A stretch of 64,000 bases of DNA, from positions 1-64,000 of the forward strand of contig NZ_QASO01000129.1 in assembly GCF_003052605.1 (NCBI RefSeq). Direction: 5' to 3'. Of the stretch, positions 55,696-62,705 are shown in pieces. Made by a program: the position numbers and the translations under genes. The DNA is from Ectopseudomonas oleovorans. GTDB lineage: Bacteria > Pseudomonadota > Gammaproteobacteria > Pseudomonadales > Pseudomonadaceae. Under the pieces are notes generated by a model that was not told where the DNA came from, made no database searches, and was given only the letters and a program-made list of their open reading frames with translations. Numbering within the stretch: the stretch's first letter is position 1; each line of letters begins with the position of its first letter.

Positions 55696-56046
55696 ATGCA
55701 AAAACTCAATGCAACGCCGCTTTGGCAGTGCAGCGAATGTAACAAGGTGCACGACGACGAAGACGGCGCCCGTGAATGCTGCATGCCGGAAATCTACGAG
55801 ATTTGGCAGTGCCCGGAGTGCAAGAAGGTGCACGACGAAGAACACCAAGCCCATGCCTGCTGCGAACAGCTGGTGCGCTGCCCGAACTGCCTGCGTGACC
55901 ACGGCGCCGGCAGCCTGATGGCGTTCGCCATCCGCGTCGCCGGCCATTGCAGCCAGTGCAACCCGTTCTTCAGCATCGAGCACACGCTGCAGATCGAAGA
56001 CCAGTTTGCCGAGTTCACTGGCGACAGCAGGCGGTTGAACTCATGA
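55696..56046 (+). CDS. Multi-zinc-ribbon early protein (116 aa)
   Basis: Two tandem repeats of W-Q-C-x2-C-x-K-V-H-D (WQCSECNKVHDDEDGARECC and WQCPECKKVHDEEHQAHACC) and a third CPNCLRDHG / CSQC. Each repeat would bind one zinc. Likely arose by internal duplication. Overlaps the next gene by 4 nt. Confidence 0.7.
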   Translation: MQKLNATPLWQCSECNKVHDDEDGARECCMPEIYEIWQCPECKKVHDEEHQAHACCEQLVRCPNCLRDHGAGSLMAFAIRVAGHCSQCNPFFSIEHTLQIEDQFAEFTGDSRRLNS

Positions 56047-56171
56047 CCAAAGCCTGCTGGTACGTCTGCCTGCCCTGCGGCAAGCGCTTCCCCATGGTCG
56101 GCAGCAAATGCAACCACGACGAAGCGCTGGCCTATGCGCTGGGCATCTGGCCCCACTGCTGGGTGGAGTGA
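56043..56171 (+). CDS. Small Cys/Trp-rich early protein (42 aa)
   Basis: MTKACWYVCLPCGKRFPMVG, then CNHDEALAYALGIWPHCWVE. CLPC and the later Cys/His suggest a zinc knuckle. The ATG overlaps the upstream stop in an ATGA, supporting real translation. Confidence 0.6.
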   Translation: MTKACWYVCLPCGKRFPMVGSKCNHDEALAYALGIWPHCWVE

Positions 56172-56235
56172 ACCAGGCGCCGTGTTCGAGGTGTGCGGAG
56201 CGTGGAATCAAAACCCGATCAAATAAGAGGCCGCC

Positions 56236-56490
56236 ATGACCTCACTATCACCTTTGGCGCAGGCCGCACTTGAGCGTGCCCGCGCATCTGCGGCAACCGA
56301 TAAACCAGCCAGAAGCCGACGAAACTGGTCAGAAGATGAGGAGCAGCTGCTCACCCGGCTCTACCCCGACACGCCCATGCCCGAACTGGTGGCGCGCCTC
56401 GGCAGGGATGACCGCGCCATCTACAGCAAAGCACGCGCACTCGGCCTGCGCCGCGCGCCTGCACACCGCCAAGGCCTGACACAGAGGTGA
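56236..56490 (+). CDS. Myb/SANT-like early protein (84 aa)
   Basis: RRNWSEDEEQLLTRLYPDTP, then MPELVARLGRDDRAIYSKAR and ALGLRR, is the pattern of small phage Myb/SANT-like or GcrA-like helix-turn-helix proteins. Likely a DNA-binding regulator. Confidence 0.7.
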   Translation: MTSLSPLAQAALERARASAATDKPARSRRNWSEDEEQLLTRLYPDTPMPELVARLGRDDRAIYSKARALGLRRAPAHRQGLTQR

Positions 56491-56493
56491 GCG

Positions 56494-56721
56494 ATGCCAT
56501 GCCTCAACGAAAGTCCTGATGAAAGGCGCGCCAGCAGCCAGCAGCCAAACGCACTGGCGCACTACCAGGCCCAGGCAGTCGCCGCGCAGTTCTACGCCGA
56601 AGCCATGGCGTTGCTCGAGCAGGCCAAACCCTACGTCAGCCGCTGCAACAGCATCGGCGCCCAACAGCTGAGCCAGACCATCACCCAGTTTCTGGCGGAT
56701 AACCGGAGAAAGCAGCCATGA
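56494..56721 (+). CDS. Early-left helical protein (75 aa)
   Basis: Begins MPCLNESPDERRASSQQPNA; a single amphipathic helical part (HYQAQAVAAQFYAEAMALLE). Overlaps the next gene by 4 nt. Function unknown. Confidence 0.6.
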   Translation: MPCLNESPDERRASSQQPNALAHYQAQAVAAQFYAEAMALLEQAKPYVSRCNSIGAQQLSQTITQFLADNRRKQP

Positions 56722-57419
56722 GCGAACAGAGCAAAGATGCGGAGCGGGCGGCGTTTGAGGCTTGGCGGCTGGAAAAATTCTGCGCCGGCGTAGAACGACT
56801 GAAGAAATGCAGCAACGCGCCAGACGTTTACTACTACTCGGCAGAGCAGGAGGCCTGGAAGGTATGGAAAGCCCGCGCCAGCCTGCCGGTGGGCGTGCCG
56901 GAAGGCTACATGCCAATACCGACAGCCGAACAACTGGCCGATGCGCTGGAGAACGTCCGCTGCTTCCACGATATGAGCGCTGAACTGATTGCGCCTCGAC
57001 TGCTGGCTAATTTGCTGGCCGCCCCAACCGTCAAGGAATCCTTGTCAGTTGCCCCCTCCCTGCCGGCTGCTGGATCGGCTGAACTGATCGCCGAGGCTGA
57101 GCGCTGCCTGTTCGTGCTGCGCGAGATTGGCAGCATGGACGCAGACGACATTACCGGCGATGACGTTGACCTGCGTTTTGAAGATGAAGAAGGGCGCGAC
57201 ACGGGCTGCGACGTATCAATCGTGGACTACGCCGAGAAGTCGGCTGACGTGATCGAGAAGATGATCGCCGCCCTTTCCGCGCAGCAGTCCGCGCATGTGA
57301 GCGTGCCAAGGGAGTTGCTGGAGCGCATCTGTTGGTCGGTAATCAGCAGCTCCGATCTGCACACACACAACGAAGCAGTGCGCGAACTCCGCGCCCTTCT
57401 CAATGGGGGTGAGGCATGA
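56718..57419 (+). CDS. Early-left phage protein (233 aa)
   Basis: Begins MSEQSKDAERAAFEAWRLEK. The EAWRLEKFCAGVERLKKC segment with EAWKVWKARASLPVGVPEGY is a module common in Pseudomonas phage early genes. The rest is acidic (MDADDITGDDVDLRFEDEEG). A mosaic protein; function unknown. Confidence 0.7.
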   Translation: MSEQSKDAERAAFEAWRLEKFCAGVERLKKCSNAPDVYYYSAEQEAWKVWKARASLPVGVPEGYMPIPTAEQLADALENVRCFHDMSAELIAPRLLANLLAAPTVKESLSVAPSLPAAGSAELIAEAERCLFVLREIGSMDADDITGDDVDLRFEDEEGRDTGCDVSIVDYAEKSADVIEKMIAALSAQQSAHVSVPRELLERICWSVISSSDLHTHNEAVRELRALLNGGEA

Positions 57420-57796
57420 AGCCAGCAGAGTTACGCGCCGAGCTGAAAAAGATCATGCCCGGCTACAAGTGGACGGTTAAGTCCAAGGGAAGCTCTGAAA
57501 CCTTCCTTGAAGCCGAAGGCATCCAGAGCAGCGGCTTCAATCGTCTATCAACGCTGCGCGTCACCTGGCGCTGCATCAATGGCACGGCTACATATGAGGC
57601 GAAGAGCGCCGGCTATGGCACCAAGTCGCCATGGAAGCATGAGACCAAAGAACGCACGCTGGCCAAGGCGCTGCGCAGCCTGCAAGAGCACTACCGCCGC
57701 ATGGCCAACGACTACCGAAGCCTTGAGCAGGCTTTGCAGGCAGGCCGTGCGAGCAACGAGCGCCCCGCCACTGCCGCCGATGAAGGAGAGGTGTGA
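57416..57796 (+). CDS. Early-left phage protein (126 aa)
   Basis: Begins MKPAELRAELKKIMPGYKWT; a small alpha-beta protein with TLRVTWRCINGTATYEAKSA and a helical C-terminus (ALRSLQEHYRRMANDYRSLE). Overlaps both neighbours. Function unknown. Confidence 0.7.
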   Translation: MKPAELRAELKKIMPGYKWTVKSKGSSETFLEAEGIQSSGFNRLSTLRVTWRCINGTATYEAKSAGYGTKSPWKHETKERTLAKALRSLQEHYRRMANDYRSLEQALQAGRASNERPATAADEGEV

Positions 57797-58014
57797 TGCC
57801 AGCCGATAACGTCACAAGCTTCGACTACACCGACCGCCTTGGCATCCAGAAGATGCCGCCAGGCTATTTGCTGATCGGCCTGGATAGCGGCCACTTCATG
57901 TGGGAGCGGACGAGCGACGAAGAAGAGTCAGCCATCCACTGGAACAAATGGGAAGTCTGGCGCTGGGCTTGGCAAGACCACAACGATCGCGCAGCAGGAG
58001 TTCAAGATGAGTGA
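57796..58014 (+). CDS. Early-left phage protein (72 aa)
   Basis: Begins MPADNVTSFDYTDRLGIQKM; Trp-rich C-terminus (HWNKWEVWRWAWQDHNDRAA). GGAGAGG upstream favours the ATG at 57796 over the GTG one codon earlier. Overlaps the next gene by 8 nt. Unknown function. Confidence 0.65.
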   Translation: MPADNVTSFDYTDRLGIQKMPPGYLLIGLDSGHFMWERTSDEEESAIHWNKWEVWRWAWQDHNDRAAGVQDE

Positions 58015-58330
58015 GCAAGTGAGGGCAACGACCGACCGCCTATCGCAAGCTATAGCGATACTCGAACAAGAGCGCGCCCGGATTAGCGGGGCCAAAAAGT
58101 TCACGGGGAAAGAGTGCGAGACATGCGGGGAGAGCGTCCGATATACAGCGACAGGCCGCTGCGTTGAGTGTGCGTTTCGTAGCACTGAAGAAAGCAGAAA
58201 AGTCGCCGAGCTTGATCGGAAACTGCGTGATGCCCTGGCATCAGAGTCACGCGCCTGGGCGCGTGTAGCTGAGCTTGAGGACAAATACGAGCCGCGCGAT
58301 GACGCGGATATTGCGAGGGTGGCGCTATGA
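58007..58330 (+). CDS. Early-left zinc-finger coiled-coil protein (107 aa)
   Basis: A CETCGESVRYTATGRCVECA zinc knuckle in mid-protein, then a coiled coil (ESRKVAELDRKLRDALASES). Its first 18 coding bases are identical to those of the next gene, so starts or whole modules have recombined. Function unknown. Confidence 0.65.
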   Translation: MSEQVRATTDRLSQAIAILEQERARISGAKKFTGKECETCGESVRYTATGRCVECAFRSTEESRKVAELDRKLRDALASESRAWARVAELEDKYEPRDDADIARVAL

Positions 58331-59499
58331 GTGAGCAAGTGAGGCTAAACCATAGCGCTGATGACGTGGATCAGATGCGTAAAGACTGGGCAGAGAGCTT
58401 CCACTTCGACGCGCCTGCTGATTTGCCAGGGTTACTCGACGACTACGACGCCCTGTACGCAGAGGCCGAGGCGCTGCGTGTCGCGCTGCTTGAGATCGCA
58501 TCCGCAAACCCCGCGGAGCGCGGCATCGAGTGGGCAAAGTCATATGCAAGTGACGGCCTCAGGGGCGCGGGTAGCGAGCTGTATGCGCGCTGGCTTGATA
58601 CGTTCAAAGAGGCCGAGGCGCTGCGGGCTGAGAATGGGCGGCTGCAGGCTGACAGAGACCGGGCGAACCAGTACGCCAACCAGCAGGCACTTGAGTGCAA
58701 CAAGCTGAGCACCGATCTGGAGGCGGCGCTGGGATTGCTGTTGGAGGCGGCAGAGGACATTGAGAGCTGGGGCGCATACGCCAGTGCGTACTTCCAAGAG
58801 AAGCATGACCTGGCCGGCTGCGCGATGAAGTATCGAATAGCTGGAACTGGCGATCAGGAAGACGGCGGCGCCGAGCAAGCAGCTATCGCTGCCATGCCCA
58901 TCACCGCCACCCAGGCGCCGGAAGTGCAAGCAAGCGGCCCGTATGCGTCCGTGGCTGATGCACTGGCTCAGCGCTATCCGAAGCCGTCTCTGCTCAAGGA
59001 CTGCAATGTCAGCTACTCGAACAGTTCGCGACCGCTGGCCGAGCAGGGAGAGCGGCAGGAGGTGTGGGCGCGACAATGCGACCTCGACGAATCCGACCCG
59101 GCCCTGTTCGTGTCGCGCGAGCGCGTGGAGGAAAGCGGCTATACGGTTCGGCTGACGACGGCCACGCATCCAGGCCCGGACGTGCGGGCGCTGGCTGCCT
59201 CTCTTTACCAAGCATGCGGAGCATACGACATGCCGGAGCGCATTCTCGACGCGCTTAGCGCGGCTGCCAATGGCGAACCGTTCACGCACATGATTGATGG
59301 CCTTCTGCCTTGCGTGCCGCCATCAGATCAAGAAGTGCGGTCGCTGGTGGAGGCGCTAGAAGAGTGCGCCGCGTCGCTCGCGTGGAACTGCTTCGGAGAG
59401 TGTCGAGCTATACACGCTGGGCCAATCATGCCAGCTGCCATGGCATTAGATACGGCCCGCGCCACCCTCGCCGCCCACCGCCAGGCGCAACGCCAATGA
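58327..59499 (+). CDS. Mosaic early-left protein with coiled coil (390 aa)
   Basis: Begins MSEQVRLNHSADDVDQMRKD. Repeats of an EAEALR motif (YAEAEALRVALLE and FKEAEALRAENGRLQ) form coiled coils; a central segment (YASVADALAQRYPKPSLL) and a C-terminal helical domain follow. Patchwork composition suggests assembly from several phage modules. Function unknown. Confidence 0.7.
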   Translation: MSEQVRLNHSADDVDQMRKDWAESFHFDAPADLPGLLDDYDALYAEAEALRVALLEIASANPAERGIEWAKSYASDGLRGAGSELYARWLDTFKEAEALRAENGRLQADRDRANQYANQQALECNKLSTDLEAALGLLLEAAEDIESWGAYASAYFQEKHDLAGCAMKYRIAGTGDQEDGGAEQAAIAAMPITATQAPEVQASGPYASVADALAQRYPKPSLLKDCNVSYSNSSRPLAEQGERQEVWARQCDLDESDPALFVSRERVEESGYTVRLTTATHPGPDVRALAASLYQACGAYDMPERILDALSAAANGEPFTHMIDGLLPCVPPSDQEVRSLVEALEECAASLAWNCFGECRAIHAGPIMPAAMALDTARATLAAHRQAQRQ

Positions 59500-59726
59500 C
59501 CGCGCCCGAGGAAATCCACAACGTCAGTCAAAGCCAGTTCAGCGTCTCGCGCCACTTCGGCGGCTGCACCTACATGGGGCAGTCGTACATCTACGACGCC
59601 GGCCAGGACAGACTGATCCGCCGCGACGTGTACCTGGCCAGGCTGAAAGAAGGCAAGGCCGAAGCAAACGCCCTGCGCAATGCAGAGCGCACGCGCTGGA
59701 CGGAAGCGCAGAAGCACCTGTTCTAA
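59496..59726 (+). CDS. Small early-left protein (76 aa)
   Basis: Begins MTAPEEIHNVSQSQFSVSRH; GGCTYMGQSYIYDAGQDRLI then a basic helical end. The ATG overlaps the preceding stop (ATGA). No family recognised. Confidence 0.65.
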   Translation: MTAPEEIHNVSQSQFSVSRHFGGCTYMGQSYIYDAGQDRLIRRDVYLARLKEGKAEANALRNAERTRWTEAQKHLF

Positions 59727-59778
59727 CAACCCCATCCCCTTTTCTATCTGCCCACAACGTAGGGCGGGAGGATTTGTT

Positions 59779-60138
59779 GTGTCTGAATACATCGTGATCA
59801 GCCTTAAACACACCAGCCGCCGGCATAAAGCAATCACGCTCTGGCGGCCTGATGACAAGGGCTACTGCTGGACAATGGATCGTGCTGGCATCTATCAGGA
59901 AGCGCGAGTTCTTGAGCGTCTCGGTTACTACAACAGCGGATGCTCAAACATCGCAGTGCCTTTGGAGATGGCCAAAACGCTGGCGAAAGAAGTCGAGTAC
60001 GACACCAAAGAGCACGGCCTTTGCCTGCCCAATAACGCGGCAACATGGAAGCGCCTGCTGGCCGCAGTCATTCGCCCGACGCAGTACCAGGCTCAGCCTG
60101 AATACAGGGGCGCGCCGCGATACAAGGAGGCCGCATGA
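59779..60138 (+). CDS. Early-left protein upstream of xis (119 aa)
   Basis: GTG start (SEYIVISLKHTSRRHKAITL) with GGGAGGA upstream. An alpha-beta protein with LWRPDDKGYCWTMDRAGIYQ and a basic C-terminus. Its stop overlaps a 20-residue ORF start. Unknown function; a regulator of excision is possible by position. Confidence 0.7.
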   Translation: MSEYIVISLKHTSRRHKAITLWRPDDKGYCWTMDRAGIYQEARVLERLGYYNSGCSNIAVPLEMAKTLAKEVEYDTKEHGLCLPNNAATWKRLLAAVIRPTQYQAQPEYRGAPRYKEAA

Positions 60139-60197
60139 AACTGATCACGCTTGAGAAGTGGGCGGAGGTGATGCCATGGTTCGCTACAAGACCATAG
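60135..60197 (+). CDS. 20-residue leader-like ORF before xis
   Basis: MKLITLEKWAEVMPWFATRP, with AAGGAGG 5 nt upstream and an ATGA overlap. The first residues resemble the N-terminus of lambda-type excisionases, but it stops after 20 codons and overlaps the real xis in another frame. It may be a truncated second Xis or a coupling leader. Confidence 0.4.
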   Translation: MKLITLEKWAEVMPWFATRP

Positions 60198-60454
60198 AGC
60201 AGTTCGCCCGCGAGTCGGGCTATACACCAGATGCAATCAGAACCAAAATCCGTGACGGGATTTGGCCAAAGCACCAGGTGTGGAAGAAGGCCCCTGACGG
60301 ACGGGTTTTAATTGACGTAGAGGGTTATTACACATGGGTAGAGATGGGCGAGGCGTCCGGGCGGCTTCTGAAAGTAGTATCGAAATCACCTTCCAGTACC
60401 AAGGCCAGCGCTGCCGCGAGCGCCTCAATCTCAAGCCCACCGCCGCTAACCTGA
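60176..60454 (+). CDS. xis: Excisionase (Xis-like)
   Basis: A 92-residue protein beginning MVRYKTIEQFARESGYTPDA. A winged-helix-like part (AIRTKIRDGIWPKHQVWKKA, DGRVLIDVEGYYTWVEM) as in phage excisionases, then a Ser/Ala/Lys tail. It should bend attL/attR DNA for Int-mediated excision. Overlaps int by 121 nt. Confidence 0.82.
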   Translation: MVRYKTIEQFARESGYTPDAIRTKIRDGIWPKHQVWKKAPDGRVLIDVEGYYTWVEMGEASGRLLKVVSKSPSSTKASAAASASISSPPPLT

Positions 60455-61554
60455 GGCGCGCCGAGCAGCACAAGGCGGCCATCGAGCTTGCAATCGAGCA
60501 GGGCACCTTCGACTACAGCGTCACCTTCCCCGAGTCAAAGCGCGCGGCCAAGTTCGCCAAGCCTGTCGATCGACAGAACCTTGGCGAATACTTGGCGGAG
60601 TGGATCGATGGCCGGAAATCGCAGCTCAAGGCAAGCACAGCGGCACATTACGAGCGCCTTATAACTGCGCAACTGGTGCCCATGTTCGGCCACCTTCGCC
60701 TGAGCGAACTATCGAAGCGCCACGTGCGCGAGAAGCTGTCAGCGCTCTCAGTGTCGAATAAAACGCTGGCCAACCTGCAGAGCTGCCTGCGCTCTGCCCT
60801 GGCGGACGCCGTAGAGGACGAGTTCCTGGAAGCCAACCCCATGGCCGGCTGGAACTATCGGAACAAGGAAGTGCTGAAAGAGGACGACGACGTTGATCCG
60901 TTCAGCATGGCTGAACAGGCCGCCATTCTGGCGGCTGCGCCTAAGGATTGCAGACCGCAAATCCAGTTCGCCCTGTGGACTGGCCTACGGCCGAGCGAGC
61001 TGATTGCGCTGGAGTGGGGAGACATCGACTGGATCGGCAATGAGATCCGCATCGTGCGGGCGAAGACCAGGGCGGCGACTGAGCCGGAATCGCCGAAGAC
61101 AACCAGCGGCAGGCGCTCCGTGAAACTCCTAGCGCCAGCGCGAGATGCCTTGCTGCAACAGAAGGCAGCCACGTTTCTGGCCGGTGGCCGCATCTTCACG
61201 AACCCGGTAAGCGGCGCGCCGTGGGATCACTCGGAGCAGATCAGGAAACTGCTCTGGGCGCCCGTGATGAAGAAGTCAGGCGTTCGATATCGCCGGCCGT
61301 ACCAGACCAGGCACACCTACGCCTCGATGATGCTCTCTGCCGGCGAGCATCCCATGTGGGTCGCCAAGCAGATGGGGCACAAGGACTGGACAATGATCGC
61401 TCGCGTCTACGGGCGCTGGATGCCTTCGGCCGATCTGGAGGCCGGGCAGAAGGCTGTTCAGCTGTTCGCCGGCAATGACAGCACAATGACAACAATGGGC
61501 GTAGACCCCGCGCTGTTAGCTGGTGCGCGCAAGGATACTAGACTGGCACCTTAA
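60334..61554 (+). CDS. int: Phage integrase (tyrosine recombinase)
   Basis: A 406-residue protein: an arm-binding N-terminus (SSIEITFQYQGQRCRERLNL), a core-binding SAM-like domain and a catalytic domain with Arg in TGLRPSEL, Lys in SPKTTSGRRSVKL, His-x-x-Arg in YQTRHTYASMML, His in QMGHKDW and Tyr in VYGRWM. The attR core lies within its last codons, so the terminal RLAP residues are encoded by host DNA. GAGGG precedes the ATG. Confidence 0.93.
   Translation: MGRDGRGVRAASESSIEITFQYQGQRCRERLNLKPTAANLRRAEQHKAAIELAIEQGTFDYSVTFPESKRAAKFAKPVDRQNLGEYLAEWIDGRKSQLKASTAAHYERLITAQLVPMFGHLRLSELSKRHVREKLSALSVSNKTLANLQSCLRSALADAVEDEFLEANPMAGWNYRNKEVLKEDDDVDPFSMAEQAAILAAAPKDCRPQIQFALWTGLRPSELIALEWGDIDWIGNEIRIVRAKTRAATEPESPKTTSGRRSVKLLAPARDALLQQKAATFLAGGRIFTNPVSGAPWDHSEQIRKLLWAPVMKKSGVRYRRPYQTRHTYASMMLSAGEHPMWVAKQMGHKDWTMIARVYGRWMPSADLEAGQKAVQLFAGNDSTMTTMGVDPALLAGARKDTRLAP
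61527..61541. other. attR: attR core (15-bp direct repeat)
   Basis: Identical to attL at 16173-16187 and located inside the 3' end of int. Host sequence follows (ACTGGCACC...), leading to the DUF962 gene. Confidence 0.9.
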
Positions 61555-61615
61555 GTCAGTGGCCCACGGAGACAGCAGGTCTAGACTCGTAGGTGACAAT
61601 AACAGGAGGTGCGCC

Positions 61616-61933
61616 ATGACCGCCCAGACCACCGAACGCTACCAGAGCTTCGCCGAGTTCTACCCCTATTACCTGCAGGAACACAGTAACCCCGTGTGCC
61701 GCCGACTGCACTATGCCGGCAGCCTGCTGGTGCTGGCGATCCTCGCCTACGCCCTGTTCAGCCAACAATGGCTGTGGCTGCTGGCCATGCCGCTGGCCGG
61801 TTATGGCTTCGCCTGGGTCGGCCACTTCGTCTTCGAAAAGAACCGCCCGGCCACCTTCGACTATCCGCTGTACAGCCTGATGGGCGATTGGGTGATGCTC
61901 AAGGATGCCTTTACCGGCCGTATCCGTTTCTAA
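61616..61933 (+). CDS. DUF962/Mpo1-like membrane protein
   Basis: A 105-residue protein beginning MTAQTTERYQSFAEFYPYYL; HSNPVCRRLHYAGSLLVLAI, two TM segments and WVGHFVFEKNRPATFDYPLY match DUF962/Mpo1-like proteins. The yeast relative Mpo1 is an Fe(II) dioxygenase in phytosphingosine breakdown; the bacterial role is unknown. AGGAGG lies 6 nt before the ATG. It marks the right host flank of the prophage. Confidence 0.9.
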   Translation: MTAQTTERYQSFAEFYPYYLQEHSNPVCRRLHYAGSLLVLAILAYALFSQQWLWLLAMPLAGYGFAWVGHFVFEKNRPATFDYPLYSLMGDWVMLKDAFTGRIRF

Positions 61934-61950
61934 GAACCTGGCTGCTCACA

Positions 61951-62221
61951 CTAGGGTCTGTTGCCGTTTCGACGCGAGCCGCGTTGCTGCGCCAAATTGC
62001 GCCACGCGAGGCGCGGGATGCAGGTAATGGTCGTTCCCTTGCCAAATCCCGCAACGACGCATAGCGCAATTTGCCGCGCAACCCGAAGGGACGGGCCAGT
62101 TTTTGCGTGGTACGTTGTTACTCGACGGCTCATTTGGGCGACCAAACTTCGCCTCTCGCGCCTAGCCCCACGCAAAAACTGGCTCCGTCGCGGCCGTGCG
62201 CGAAACGGCAACAGAGCCTAG
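61951..62221. mobile_element. 271-bp MITE with CTAG target duplication
   Basis: The ends are inverted repeats that match at 20 of 21 positions, including the flanking CTAG on each side (GGTCTGTTGCCGTTTCG against GCTCTGTTGCCGTTTCG inside the CTAGs). CTAG duplications are typical of one IS5-family branch. Inside, GCCAGTTTTTGCGTGG and CCACGCAAAAACTGGC form a perfect 16-bp inverted pair, so the element folds extensively. It encodes no transposase. Confidence 0.85.
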
Positions 62222-62547
62222 GCAGCTACAACCACCCGGACATTGCCACAGCCATCCTCAAGCCTTTCGTCAGTGCCGAGAATCACTGGATGGTCGAGAA
62301 GCATGGCATTTTCCAGGGCTATTACTTCTTCCACCACCTGGGCATGGATCGCCACCTGCGCGAGCAATTCAAGGATCACCCGCAATACCAGGCGACCATC
62401 GAGTTCTGCGCCAAATACGATGCGGCCGCCTTCGACCCGGACTATGAAAGCCTGCCATTGAGCTTCTTCGAGCCCATGCTGCAGCGCGTATTCGCCCGAC
62501 CGAAGAACTCCATCTATCTGGCTGCAATGGACAATACCAGCGCCTGA
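62222..62547 (+). pseudogene. 3' remnant of an HD-domain phosphohydrolase-like gene
   Basis: Directly after the MITE the frame reads YNHPDIATAILKPFVSAENH, then FQGYYFFHHLGMDRHLREQF and FDPDYESLPLSFFEPMLQRV, the C-terminal part of small HD-type hydrolases. No 5' part lies between the DUF962 gene and the MITE, so a deletion accompanied or followed insertion. The open frame back to 62071 runs through the MITE and is unlikely to make an active enzyme. Confidence 0.7.
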
Positions 62548-62705
62548 CCGCTGGCCACTGTTGCGCCACCGCTCGGCGGCCATGCTTGGCTGGCCTCCAC
62601 CCCCTTGGTTATGATCCCCGCCCAGCGAGCCTCAGGCTCAGGTCTTGCAGACCAGCCAGGCGTCCAGCAGAGACGCCAGAAATCCAGCAGGGACAGTTCC
62701 AGCAG

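Larger units (their letters stand above)
16173..61541. mobile_element. Complete lambda-like siphovirus prophage (about 45.35 kb)
   Basis: Bounded by a 15-bp direct repeat and containing all modules in a lambda-like plan: int/xis at one end, cI/cro immunity, O/P-like replication, Nu1/GpA terminase, gpB-type portal, gpW, protease-capsid, tail tube, a 1,123-residue tape measure, tail tip, and holin/endolysin/spanins. No structural gene looks broken apart from an IS insertion in an intergenic terminator, so the prophage may be inducible. It sits between an AraC-family regulator gene and a DUF962 gene. Confidence 0.95.
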
